From contig NZ_JACYXF010000002.1 in assembly GCF_015352985.1 (NCBI RefSeq), positions 1-64,000 on the forward strand: 64,000 bases of DNA, written 5' to 3'. This stretch comes from Noviherbaspirillum malthae. GTDB taxonomy: Bacteria; Pseudomonadota; Gammaproteobacteria; Burkholderiales; Burkholderiaceae_D. The position numbers and the translations under genes are program-made. The notes under the pieces were generated by a model. It had not been told where the DNA came from. It searched no databases and saw only the letters and a program-made list of their open reading frames with translations. The first letter of the stretch is position 1, and the number at the start of each line of letters is the position of its first letter. Shown here in pieces: positions 1 to 8,589 of this stretch.

Positions 1-424
1 GTCGGTGGAGCAGAACCTGGTGCTGGGCGAGAAGAAGGGCAAGAAGTCGCGCTGGAGCCTCAATGACATGTACAAGATGTTTCCGCGGCTGAAGGAGCGC
101 CAGCATACGCCTGCCGGGGTCCTGTCGGGCGGCGAGCAGCAGATGCTGACCCTGTGCCGCACGCTGATGGGCGACCCTGACCTGATCATGATCGACGAGC
201 CGACCGAGGGCCTGGCGCCGAAGATCGTGGAGCTGGTGGGGGAGTACCTGATGGAGCTGAAGAACCGGGGCATCTCGGTGCTGCTGGTGGAGCAGAAGCT
301 GGCCATTGCGATGGAGATCTCGCAGCGGGTGTATGTGATGGGACACGGCGCGATCGTGTTCGAGGGCACGCCCGACGATCTGCGTGCGAATGCGGCTATC
401 CGCAAGGAGTGGCTGGAAGTGTAA
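1..424 (+). CDS. livF: Branched-chain amino acid ABC transporter ATP-binding protein (LivF type), 3' part
   Basis: The 5' end lies outside the window; about 140 C-terminal residues remain of a family usually 233-240 long. Seen: the ABC signature LSGGEQQMLTLCR, the Walker B stretch LIMIDEPTEGLAP and the H-loop region replaced by VLLVEQK, an arrangement typical of LivF/UrtE-type ATPases. These hydrolyse ATP on the cytoplasmic face to drive uptake of branched-chain amino acids, amides or urea through two permeases and a periplasmic binding protein. The Walker A part is upstream and not visible. A Liv-type binding protein fragment sits at the other end of the window on the opposite strand but is too distant to be the same operon. 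Substrate cannot be told from this fragment. Confidence 0.85.
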   Translation, partial: SVEQNLVLGEKKGKKSRWSLNDMYKMFPRLKERQHTPAGVLSGGEQQMLTLCRTLMGDPDLIMIDEPTEGLAPKIVELVGEYLMELKNRGISVLLVEQKLAIAMEISQRVYVMGHGAIVFEGTPDDLRANAAIRKEWLEV

Positions 425-507
425 GCCGGCATGTGCGCGGCGCCGAGTTCGCCGCGCATTTTTCATGGTTCAGATGTCGGCTCCGGCATCTGTCTGAGGG
501 AGGCAAG

Positions 508-1092
508 ATGGCATTCTTCGGCCCGGACGTGGTTCTGGACGCACCCGCTTACGTGCACGACAGCGCGGCACTCTACGGCAAGGTCAGGATAGGCAGGAAT
601 GCTTCGATCTGGATGAACGTCGTTGCGCGCGCCGAGCAGCGGGAAATCATCGTGGGCGAGTACACAAATATTCAGGATTTCGTGATGCTGCACATCGGTG
701 ACCGTACTCCCACCATTATTGGCGCCCATTGCTCGATCACGCATCACTGCACCATTCATGGCTGCGCCATCGGCGACAACTGCCTGATCGGCATCAATTC
801 CACGATCATGGACGGCTGCGTGATCGGCGACAACTGCATCGTCGCTGGGCACAGCTTTCTCAAGGAAGGTACAGTCATTCCGCCGAATTCAATTGTCATG
901 GGCGCACCCGGCAAGGTTACGCGCACCCAGAACAATTTTGTACGCAACCGGATCAACGCCTATCTCTATTACCGAAATGCGCTGGCCTACGCGTCGGGAG
1001 ATTTCCGCGCCTGGGAAGCAGCATCGTTTCCGGCGGAGATTGCGGAAGAAATGCAGCGTTTGACTGCGCTGCTGGAGGAAGGCGCTCAATAG
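508..1092 (+). CDS. Gamma-class carbonic anhydrase family protein (left-handed beta-helix)
   Basis: 194 residues, starting at the ATG at 508, which has a GAGGGAGG ribosome site just upstream; longer in-frame starts would read into the intergenic region. The body is a hexapeptide-repeat left-handed beta-helix (repeats such as IGDNCLIG, IGDNCIV). The three histidines expected as metal ligands of gamma carbonic anhydrases are visible: H62 in MLHIGD, and H79/H84 in the THHCTIHG stretch. The family includes YrdA, PaaY and CaiE; some members hydrate CO2 and others are thioesterases or of unknown activity, so the substrate is open. The gene is 83 bp downstream of the LivF-like gene and may be co-transcribed with it. 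Confidence 0.85.
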   Translation: MAFFGPDVVLDAPAYVHDSAALYGKVRIGRNASIWMNVVARAEQREIIVGEYTNIQDFVMLHIGDRTPTIIGAHCSITHHCTIHGCAIGDNCLIGINSTIMDGCVIGDNCIVAGHSFLKEGTVIPPNSIVMGAPGKVTRTQNNFVRNRINAYLYYRNALAYASGDFRAWEAASFPAEIAEEMQRLTALLEEGAQ

Positions 1093-1433
1093 AAAAGGGC
1101 CTAGCAACTTGAGGTCTGCAGTTAGGTGTTGCATGGTTTCGAGAAACTTCCGCCGCTTGGTTATTTTCCTGCAGAGAATGCAGAAGAGGAACGCGCCCGC
1201 GGTCAGGAAGGCCAGTGAAAAGGAGATGAGGCCAGCTTTGAGATTCACTCGTCGCAACTCGCCTTCAACGGTCGGGTCTATCCAAGGCCCGGTTTTTTTT
1301 GCTGAAAATAATACGGGCGTGCTTTTTTGCGGTATAGTTTTGAGCGTCGCACAATAACATCAGCCTCGATGAAATTCACGCTGCCGCTTCGAGCGCAGAC
1401 GCGGATTCAGACATCTAATTTAAAGGAAGAGAT
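1093..1433 (+). other. Intergenic region before the fatty-acid oxidation gene
   Basis: About 340 bp without a convincing gene. It holds a T-rich stretch (about 1291-1300) and a TATAGT hexamer at 1333-1338 that could be a -10 element, but no matching -35 is visible. The ribosome site AAAGGAAGAG is just before the ATG at 1434. Short frames on both strands here lack ribosome sites and family resemblance. Confidence 0.4.
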
Positions 1434-3512
1434 ATGACAGCCGAATACAAGGTCAATGGCGCGGTCGCCGTCATTACGCTCAACAATCCTCCGGTCAACG
1501 GCCTCGGTCATTCCACTCGCAGCGCCATCGTCAACGGCATGAAGCAGGCGCTCGACGACAATGCGGTCAAGGCGATCGTCATTACCGGTGCGGGCAAGGC
1601 CTTCTCCGGCGGTGCCGACATCAAGGAATTCAATTCGCCCAAGGCACTGGCCGAACCGACGCTGCACACCGTGATCAACGTCGTCGAAGGCTCGACCAAG
1701 CCGGTGGTGGCAGCGATTCATACCGTCTGCATGGGCGGCGGCCTCGAGCTCGCACTGGGTTGCAACTACCGCGTTGCGTCGGCCGGGGCACAGATTGCGC
1801 TGCCGGAAGTCAAGCTCGGCATTCTTCCCGGTGCCGGCGGCACGCAGCGCCTGCCGCGCGTGCTCGGCCTGGAAATGGCCCTGAACATGATCGTGTCCGG
1901 CAACCCGGTACCTTCTGAAAAGCTTGCCAAGACTGCGCTGTTCAATGAAATGATCGAGGGCGACCTGCTCGAAGGTGCAATCGCCTTTGCCAACAAGGTG
2001 GCCGATGTGCGTCCGCTGCCGAAAGTGCGCGACATCAAGATCGATTATCCGAACTACGAAGGTTTCCTGCAGTTCTCCCGCAATACCGTCAGGGCAATGG
2101 CCGGTCCGTTCCCGGCACCGCTCAAGTGCGTGGAAGCCGTGGCTGCTGCCGTCACCAAGAAGTTTGACGACGGCTTGAAGTTCGAGCGCGAACTCTTCGT
2201 CGACCTCGTGCAGACCACCGAATCAAAAGCCCTGCGCCATGCCTTCTTCGGCGAGCGCGCCGCGAGCAAGGTGCCTGACGTGCCGGAAGATACGCCGACC
2301 CGCCCGATCAAGTCGGCGGCCGTCATCGGCGCAGGCACCATGGGCGGCGGCATCGCGATGAACTTCGCCAATGCCGGCATCCCGGTCAAGATCCTCGAGA
2401 TGAAGCAGGAGGCGCTGGACAAGGGCCTCGCCACCATCCGCAAGAATTATGAAAATACGCTGAAAAAGGGCAAGCTGACGCAGGAGAAGTTCGACCAGCG
2501 CATCGGCCTGATCACCGGCACGCTGTCCTACGAGGAAATCGGCCAGGCCGACATCGTGGTGGAAGCGGTGTTCGAGGACATCGGCGTCAAGGAACAGGTC
2601 TTCAACAAGCTCGATGAAGTGATGAAGCAGGGCGCGATCCTCGCTTCGAATACTTCCACGCTGGATGTCGACAAGATCGCCAGCTTCACAAAGCGTCCGC
2701 AGGATGTGATCGGCCTGCACTTCTTCAGCCCGGCCAACGTGATGAAGCTGCTCGAGATCGTGCGCGGCGCAAAGACTGGCAAGGACGTGCTCGCGACATC
2801 GCTGCAGCTGTCAAAGAAGATCAAGAAGACCGGCGTGGTCTCCGGCGTGTGCGACGGCTTCATCGGCAACCGCATGATCGAGCAGTACAGCCGCCAGGCG
2901 GGCTTCCTGCTGGAAGAGGGCGCGCTGCCGGAACAGGTCGACAAGGCGATCGAAAAATTCGGCTTTGCGATGGGCCCTTTCCGCATGGGTGACCTCGCCG
3001 GCAACGATATCGGCTGGTACATTCGCAAGCGCCGCTACGTGGAAAAGCCGGAAGTGACTTACTCCAAGACGGCCGACCTGCTGTGCGAAATGGGACGTTT
3101 CGGACAGAAGACCTCTGCAGGCTGGTACGACTACAAGCCGGGCGACCGCAAGCCGTATCCTTCCCAGGTCGTCAATGACATGATCATCAAGCATTCGGCC
3201 GATCTCGGCATCGAGCGCCGCAAGATCAGCGACCAGGAAATCGTCGAGCGCCTGGTCTATGCGCTGGTCAACGAAGCTGCCTATATTCTCGAAGAGGGAA
3301 TTGCGCAGCGTGCCTCCGACATCGACATGGTCTACCTGACCGGCTACGGCTTCCCGCTGTTCCGCGGCGGCCCCATGTTCTACGCCGATACCGTCGGCCT
3401 GCCGAACGTGGTCATGGCGATGGAGAAGTATGCCAAGGGACGTCACGGTGAAGCATGGAATCCGGCACCGCTGCTTGCCAAGCTGGCTGCGGAAGGCAAG
3501 AGCTTCAACTAA
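1434..3512 (+). CDS. Bifunctional enoyl-CoA hydratase / 3-hydroxyacyl-CoA dehydrogenase
   Basis: 692 residues in the cytoplasm, fusing two beta-oxidation activities: hydration of trans-2-enoyl-CoA and NAD-dependent oxidation of the L-3-hydroxyacyl-CoA. The crotonase domain covers about residues 1-190, with the oxyanion-hole segment AFSGGADIKEF and two glutamates where the catalytic pair is expected, E105 (GGGLELALG) and E125 (LPEVKLGILPGAGG). The dehydrogenase begins with the Rossmann motif GAGTMGGG at 299-306 and has the catalytic-type histidine H429 in GLHFFSPAN. Length and order match the FadJ/peroxisomal multifunctional enzyme type. No thiolase gene follows; a terminator comes 46 bp after the stop, so it appears monocistronic. 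Chain-length preference cannot be judged. Confidence 0.92.
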   Translation: MTAEYKVNGAVAVITLNNPPVNGLGHSTRSAIVNGMKQALDDNAVKAIVITGAGKAFSGGADIKEFNSPKALAEPTLHTVINVVEGSTKPVVAAIHTVCMGGGLELALGCNYRVASAGAQIALPEVKLGILPGAGGTQRLPRVLGLEMALNMIVSGNPVPSEKLAKTALFNEMIEGDLLEGAIAFANKVADVRPLPKVRDIKIDYPNYEGFLQFSRNTVRAMAGPFPAPLKCVEAVAAAVTKKFDDGLKFERELFVDLVQTTESKALRHAFFGERAASKVPDVPEDTPTRPIKSAAVIGAGTMGGGIAMNFANAGIPVKILEMKQEALDKGLATIRKNYENTLKKGKLTQEKFDQRIGLITGTLSYEEIGQADIVVEAVFEDIGVKEQVFNKLDEVMKQGAILASNTSTLDVDKIASFTKRPQDVIGLHFFSPANVMKLLEIVRGAKTGKDVLATSLQLSKKIKKTGVVSGVCDGFIGNRMIEQYSRQAGFLLEEGALPEQVDKAIEKFGFAMGPFRMGDLAGNDIGWYIRKRRYVEKPEVTYSKTADLLCEMGRFGQKTSAGWYDYKPGDRKPYPSQVVNDMIIKHSADLGIERRKISDQEIVERLVYALVNEAAYILEEGIAQRASDIDMVYLTGYGFPLFRGGPMFYADTVGLPNVVMAMEKYAKGRHGEAWNPAPLLAKLAAEGKSFN

Positions 3513-3557
3513 GCCATCAGCTGAAAATTCAATACGTTCTTTTGAATGGTGTGCCGA

Positions 3558-3584
3558 AAGCCCGGAGCGATCCGGGCTTTTTTG
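3558..3584 (+). terminator. Rho-independent terminator after the beta-oxidation gene
   Basis: A perfect 9-bp stem (AAGCCCGGA / TCCGGGCTT) with a GCGA tetraloop, running into seven T residues. It ends the transcription unit of the gene at 1434-3512. Confidence 0.9.
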
Positions 3585-3907
3585 TTACCAATTGTTGATT
3601 TGCAATCAACGGGATTGATATTTATCAAGCCTACGAAGTTGTCCTAAGGCAACATAATGAGGAAAGTCGCCCTTATCTATTGAATATGGGATACCGATAT
3701 CCGCAGGTACCGACTATATTCGAACGTTGTACCTTCAGGGTTTTCTAAACTCGCCTGACCGTCATCGCAGGACATGCGATCTGGCGGCATGGCGGTGTCT
3801 GTAGTCCCGGTTGATAGTGGGTCGGCTTTGCACCTGAGGCTTCTTCAGGTGCTTCCGAATGACTCGAAGCGATCGCGGCTTGCGTGGAGCGATCGAAACA
3901 GGCTGAT
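3585..3907 (+). other. Leader region of the signalling cluster, with a hairpin
   Basis: About 320 bp without a gene. A perfect 8-bp hairpin, GCACCTGA / TCAGGTGC at 3830-3837 and 3845-3852, lies 56 bp before the response regulator start and could be part of the 5' leader or a protein-binding site. No clear sigma-70 promoter was found. Confidence 0.4.
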
Positions 3908-4300
3908 ATGGAAAGTGTTGTGCAAAAGACGGTTCTGATCGTCGATGATGAAGAAAGAAATCGCAGATTGCTGGAAGTGTTTGCAAGTTCTGACGGATAC
4001 CGGACGCTGACCGCAACAAATGGAGAACAGGGCTTGCTGCTGGCCAGGACAGAGCGCCCCGACGTGGTGCTTCTTGATCTGATGATGCCCGGCATGGACG
4101 GTTTCGAAGTGGCGCGCAAGCTCAAGGACCAGGCCGAAACCGCGCATATTCCCGTCATTGTCGTGTCTTCCCTGGACGATGCGGCGTCGCGAGGCCGAAT
4201 GCAGGATTGCGGAGTGGACCGGATACTTGGCAAGCCGATCGATCGCTGGGAACTGTCGCGCAGCATCGCCGAACTGACTTGCGGAGCGTCCGCTCCATGA
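3908..4300 (+). CDS. Single-domain response regulator
   Basis: 130 residues forming one receiver domain and no output domain. Acidic pocket D13/D14 (IVDDEERN), phosphoacceptor D57 (LLDLMMPGMDG), S87/S88 switch region and conserved K109 (GKP) are all present. It is a cytoplasmic phosphorelay element, most likely acting by protein contact. I chose the ATG at 3908 because it begins just before the domain; a GTG at 3884 is possible, and neither has a strong ribosome site. Its stop overlaps the start of the next gene (ATGA at 4297-4300), so the two are probably translationally coupled and the EAL protein is a likely partner. Confidence 0.88.
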   Translation: MESVVQKTVLIVDDEERNRRLLEVFASSDGYRTLTATNGEQGLLLARTERPDVVLLDLMMPGMDGFEVARKLKDQAETAHIPVIVVSSLDDAASRGRMQDCGVDRILGKPIDRWELSRSIAELTCGASAP

Positions 4301-6144
4301 AAAGAACACAGGTCGCCAGCCTTGACCGTGCCAATCGCGTGCTGACCATGCTCAGCCGCATCAACCGCAGCATCATCCGCGCTGAATCGCCCGACTCCGT
4401 TTACCGCGATGCTTGCAGGATCGCCGTCGAATGCGGCATCTTCCGGTTTGCCTGGATCGGCCTGGTCGATACGGGAAGCAACCGCCTCCGCATGATCAGC
4501 GCATATGGCGATGCCTGCGGATTGAACGAATCGCTGGTGGCGGCCGGCGGGCTTGCAGATAATGTCTTGCGCAGCAGTCAGCTTTGCATTTACAACGACC
4601 TGATGACTCTCGGCGCCCGGATGGGCGCCACCGAACTGCTCCAGCGCGGCATCCATGCCATGGCCGGCTTGCCGCTGTGCGAGGATGGCCGCACCGTTGG
4701 CGTGTTCCTTCTCTACACTGATCAGACGGAGTGCTTCGACGAGACAGTGACCGAACTCATGCAGGAAGTGGCGGACGATATCGGATTTTCGCTGGGCCAC
4801 ATTCTCAATCACCAGCAGCGGCTGGCGGCGGAGTCCAAGCTGTATTACATGGCGTTCTACGATGCCCAGACCGGCATGCCCAACCGCATGCTGCTCGAGG
4901 AGCGGCTGCCTGCATTGGCCGAGCGCCACAAGTCGATTGCGATGTTCGACATACGCCTGCTTCGGGTCGGACGCGCCACCGAAGTCTTCGGACGAAGCGC
5001 GCTGGAACAGGTGTTGCGTACGATTGCGTACCGGCTGGATGCCTGTCGTGGCCCGGACGGGCTTCTGGCCAGTGTTGCTACCGACGAATTCGTGCTGGTG
5101 ATGCCCGGTTTGACCGATCAGGCAGAGATTGAAAGACTGGCCGGCGAATTGATTGCAAGGATCGAATCGGCAGTGCCGGTGGGCGACAGCGAAGTTTTCC
5201 TGCATGCGTCGGTCGGCGCAGTGCATTATCCCGGGCTTGAAAGCGATCCCATGCACCTGCTGCGCCGCGCGCGGGTGGCGGCAGACCGCAAGGGAAGCGA
5301 CAGCGGCTTCCGGCTCTATGGCAAGGCGCTGGACGAGGATGCGGAACAGCGCCTGCAGATGGAAGCCGAGCTGCACCGCGCGCTCGAACGAAACGAATTC
5401 TTTCTGCATTACCAGCCGCAGCTGTCGCTGCGCAACGGCGAGGTGCTGGGGGTGGAAGCCCTGTTGCAATGGAAGCATCCGGAGCGCGGCATGCTGTCTC
5501 CGGGCACCTTCATTCCCTTGCTGGAAGAGTGCGGGCTGATGCCTCAGGTGGGGGCATGGGTGCTCGATACCGCCTGCAAGCAGGTGCTGCAATGGCAGGA
5601 AGCCGGCTTGCCGCGGCTGCGGATGGCGGTCAATGTATCGGCCCTGCAGTTCCGTATGTCGAACCTGACCATGGTAGTCAGGCAGGCGCTGGCAGGCGCA
5701 AAACTGCCGGCCGAATGGCTGGAACTGGAGCTGACCGAAAGCCTGATCCTGGAGAACGCGGAAGCGACGATACGCGCCATGCATGAACTGAAAGCGCTCG
5801 GCATCGCGCTGTCGCTGGATGATTTCGGCACCGGCTATTCGTCGCTGAGCTACCTGCGGCGGTACCCGCTCGACCGGTTGAAGATCGACCGCTCGTTCAT
5901 CAACGAGATGATGAGCTATCCGAGCAGCGCTGCCCTGGTACGTAGTATCCTTGCGATGGCGAAGAGCCTGGAGCTGATCACCATCGCGGAAGGAGTCGAA
6001 ACTCTTCACCAGATGGAGTATCTGCGCAACCTGGGCTGCGAGGAAATGCAAGGCTACCTGTTCAGCAAGCCGGTGCCGCCCGAGGAAATCGTCAGTCTCA
6101 TGCGGCGCGGTGAAACGCTGCCGTTGAGGGCGGGTCAGGAATAG
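4297..6144 (+). CDS. GAF - degenerate GGDEF - EAL protein, probable c-di-GMP phosphodiesterase
   Basis: 615 residues without membrane segments. GAF-like sensor about 13-170; GGDEF domain about 182-345 in which the signature is ATDEF (261-265), so the two glycines needed for diguanylate cyclase activity are missing; EAL domain about 352-600. The EAL domain keeps the key motifs: EAL at 387-389, [17 protein letters not shown] at 508-516, KIDRSF, and AEGVET at 564-569. From family knowledge this predicts hydrolysis of c-di-GMP to pGpG, with the GGDEF domain perhaps regulatory (GTP binding). The start at 4297 overlaps the response regulator stop by 4 bp, suggesting one signalling unit. Confidence 0.9.
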   Translation: MKRTQVASLDRANRVLTMLSRINRSIIRAESPDSVYRDACRIAVECGIFRFAWIGLVDTGSNRLRMISAYGDACGLNESLVAAGGLADNVLRSSQLCIYNDLMTLGARMGATELLQRGIHAMAGLPLCEDGRTVGVFLLYTDQTECFDETVTELMQEVADDIGFSLGHILNHQQRLAAESKLYYMAFYDAQTGMPNRMLLEERLPALAERHKSIAMFDIRLLRVGRATEVFGRSALEQVLRTIAYRLDACRGPDGLLASVATDEFVLVMPGLTDQAEIERLAGELIARIESAVPVGDSEVFLHASVGAVHYPGLESDPMHLLRRARVAADRKGSDSGFRLYGKALDEDAEQRLQMEAELHRALERNEFFLHYQPQLSLRNGEVLGVEALLQWKHPERGMLSPGTFIPLLEECGLMPQVGAWVLDTACKQVLQWQEAGLPRLRMAVNVSALQFRMSNLTMVVRQALAGAKLPAEWLELELTESLILENAEATIRAMHELKALGIALSLDDFGTGYSSLSYLRRYPLDRLKIDRSFINEMMSYPSSAALVRSILAMAKSLELITIAEGVETLHQMEYLRNLGCEEMQGYLFSKPVPPEEIVSLMRRGETLPLRAGQE

Positions 6145-6263
6145 CCAGCAATGGCGCCATAGGGCGCATCCGGTGCAGGGCGCCGGATGGTCATCACGCG
6201 CGGAGGGCCTTGGCGTTCTCGTCTTCGTCTCGGCCCGAGAGAATTGAAACAGGAGGTCCTAAG

Positions 6264-7712
6264 GTGGACGTACAAGGCAGGACCTGGCAAGACGCTATCG
6301 AGATCCTGATTGCGGAAGACAGTCCGACGCAGGCGGCAAAACTGAAGCTCCTGCTCGAGGCAAAGGGCTACCGTGCCCGCATCGCAGGCAATGGCCGCCT
6401 TGCGCTCGACGCCATCCGGCAGCATAGGCCGCAACTCGTGCTGTCGGACATTCTCATGCCCGAACTCGATGGATACGGCCTTTGCCGGGAGATCAAGTCG
6501 CAGCCGGAGCTGCGCGATCTTCCGGTGATTCTCGTCACCTCCCTGATCGATCCGGAAGATATCGTCCGCGGTCTTGAATGCGGTGCCGATAACTTCATCC
6601 GCAAACCTTACAACGACGAATATCTGCTGGCGCGCATCGAACAGGTGCTGATGAATCGCCGCCTGCGCGACGGCCAGCAGGATGGCGACGGCATCGCCGT
6701 CTATTTCAATGGCGCTCATCACCATATCAATGCCGAGCGCCGGCAGATACTGGACCTGCTGATCTCCACCTATGAACAGGCGGTGCTGGTCAATGAACAG
6801 CTGCAGGCACGTGAACGCCAGGTCAACGAACTCAACGTCCGGCTGGCGCATCATGCCGCCCAGCTGGAAGCGACCAACCGGGAAATTGCACATCAAAATC
6901 TTCAGCTGGAACAGGCAAGCCGGCTGAAGTCCGAATTCCTGGCCAACATGTCGCATGAATTGCGCACCCCGCTCAACGCGGTGATCGGTTTTTCCGAAGC
7001 GTTGAAGAGCGGCCTGCTCGGGCCTCTGGCGGCTCCGCAGGTCGATGCGATCGGCGATGTCTACGAAAGCGGCAAGCACCTGCTGTCGCTGATCAACGAC
7101 ATCCTGGACCTGTCCAAGGTCGAGGCGGGCAAGATGGAACTGGAGCTGGAGCCGACCGATGTGCAGAGGCTGATGCAGAGTACCGCCAATGTTTTTCGCG
7201 AGAAGGCCTCCACAGCGCAGGTTCAGCTGCGGCTGCAGATGGAAGCGGTTGGCTGGGCCATGGTTGATCAGCGCAAGATGCGCCAGATCATCTACAACCT
7301 CGTCTCGAACGCCATCAAGTTCACGCCCGCCAAAGGCAGCGTCGTTCTGCGCATGTGCCTGATGGCGGCGGCGCAGATTCCGCTCGACAAGGTGGTAGGC
7401 GGCGAGTTGGGCGCGGCGGCTTCGGTGCCGCGGTTTCTCACGATATGCGTGAGCGATACAGGCATCGGGATCAATGAAACCGACCGCAGCCGGCTGTTCC
7501 AGCCCTTCGTCCAACTCGACAGCGGGCTCGCACGCAAATACGAGGGTACCGGACTCGGACTGGCACTGGTCAAGCAGATGGTGGATCTGCACGGGGGAGT
7601 CGTTACCTTGAGCAGCGAGCCTGGGCAAGGATCGGAATTCACCGTCTGGCTACCGTATCTTGAAGCAGGCGAGCCTGCTTCCGGCATCGCCGTATCGGGA
7701 CGCGCAGGCTGA
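6264..7712 (+). CDS. Hybrid sensor kinase: N-terminal receiver, HisKA, HATPase
   Basis: 482 residues, soluble. The receiver domain (about 12-130) has D62 in SDILMPELDG as phosphoacceptor. A coiled-coil-like linker (about 170-220) leads to the HisKA H-box FLANMSHELRTPLN with H231, followed by the HATPase domain: N-box around N345/N349, SDTGIGI at 397-403 and GTGLGLAL at 428-435. The start is a GTG at 6264, chosen because AGGAGGT at 6251-6257 sits six bases before it. There is no periplasmic sensor, so input probably comes through the receiver. It lies 119 bp after the EAL gene and may form one pathway with the two upstream genes. It ends seven bases before the convergent reductase gene. Confidence 0.9.
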   Translation: MDVQGRTWQDAIEILIAEDSPTQAAKLKLLLEAKGYRARIAGNGRLALDAIRQHRPQLVLSDILMPELDGYGLCREIKSQPELRDLPVILVTSLIDPEDIVRGLECGADNFIRKPYNDEYLLARIEQVLMNRRLRDGQQDGDGIAVYFNGAHHHINAERRQILDLLISTYEQAVLVNEQLQARERQVNELNVRLAHHAAQLEATNREIAHQNLQLEQASRLKSEFLANMSHELRTPLNAVIGFSEALKSGLLGPLAAPQVDAIGDVYESGKHLLSLINDILDLSKVEAGKMELELEPTDVQRLMQSTANVFREKASTAQVQLRLQMEAVGWAMVDQRKMRQIIYNLVSNAIKFTPAKGSVVLRMCLMAAAQIPLDKVVGGELGAAASVPRFLTICVSDTGIGINETDRSRLFQPFVQLDSGLARKYEGTGLGLALVKQMVDLHGGVVTLSSEPGQGSEFTVWLPYLEAGEPASGIAVSGRAG

Positions 7713-7719
7713 ACCTACG

Positions 7720-8511
7720 TTACCAGTAGTTTTCGGTAACGAAATGGCCGGGCAGGGCGCGCCGTACCGGGCGCATCCCGCGCTCATGCAGGAGACGTCG
7801 CATATCTTCAATCATCTCCGGATTGCCGCACATCATCACGCGCGTTTGCGCATCGGAAAATGGCAGTCCCGCGGCCGCTTCCAGTTGGCCCGATTGCAGC
7901 AGCGATGTCAGGCGGCCATGCAGCACCTTGCCATCTGACGGCGGCTCTTCGCGGGTGACGGCGCGTATCACCCGCAGTTGCGCTGATGACGGCACCGGCG
8001 GCTGCAACTGCAGGCTTTGCAGCTCCCTATCAAATGCGAACTCGTCAACGTGGCGCACGCAGTGCAGCAGCACCAGGTGACGGAACCGCGTCCATACATA
8101 GGGATCTCTCAGCATGGAAATATACGGACCGATACCGGTGCCGGTCGACATCATCCACAGGTCTTCGCCGTCGCTGAAGCGGTCCGGCGTCATGAAGCCG
8201 AAGCATTGCTTGTCGAGGTAGATCGGATCATGCACCTTCAAGGCCTTGAGACGGCTGGTGAAGAGTCCGCCTTCGACGATGATGCCGTAGAACTCCAGCT
8301 CGTCTTTCTGCTGCGGCGAGGAGGTCATGGAATAGGCGCGCCAGATGACGCCATGCGCATCCGCCAGGCCCAGCCGCGCATACTGGCCGGCGGCAAAGGA
8401 ATACTCCGGCGGCCGCGTGGTCGTAAACGTCAGCAGGCGATCGTTCCACCAGGTCAATTTGGTAATGGCCTGCCTGGTTGCCTTGGCGGCGATCTGTTCT
8501 TCGTTCAGCAT
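7720..8511 (-). CDS. fpr: Ferredoxin/flavodoxin-NADP+ reductase
   Basis: 263 residues. Fpr transfers electrons between NADPH and ferredoxin or flavodoxin, using FAD. Seen: the FAD-binding motif RAYSM at 58-62, the NADP-binding glycine motif GTGIGPY at 124-130, MCGNPEM at 227-233, and the C-terminal ENYW in which the aromatic end stacks on FAD in this subclass. Start at the ATG at 8511 is supported by the GGAAAGGA ribosome site; a longer frame upstream has none. Length fits bacterial subclass Fpr proteins (about 250-260). It is divergent from serA-like gene at 8590 with 78 bp between, so the two promoters share that gap. Confidence 0.93.
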   Translation of the reverse strand: MLNEEQIAAKATRQAITKLTWWNDRLLTFTTTRPPEYSFAAGQYARLGLADAHGVIWRAYSMTSSPQQKDELEFYGIIVEGGLFTSRLKALKVHDPIYLDKQCFGFMTPDRFSDGEDLWMMSTGTGIGPYISMLRDPYVWTRFRHLVLLHCVRHVDEFAFDRELQSLQLQPPVPSSAQLRVIRAVTREEPPSDGKVLHGRLTSLLQSGQLEAAAGLPFSDAQTRVMMCGNPEMIEDMRRLLHERGMRPVRRALPGHFVTENYW

Positions 8512-8589
8512 CCGGGTCCTTTCCGTGGCGGGAGCAGGGTGAATATTTTTAAGATATATTGTAAATGAATCTTTAAACAAGGATAGCCA

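Noticed and set aside
889..1257. Minus-strand frame with a hydrophobic N terminus
   Set aside because: It overlaps the carbonic anhydrase gene, starts with TTG, has no clear ribosome site, and its later part is the shadow of a real gene.
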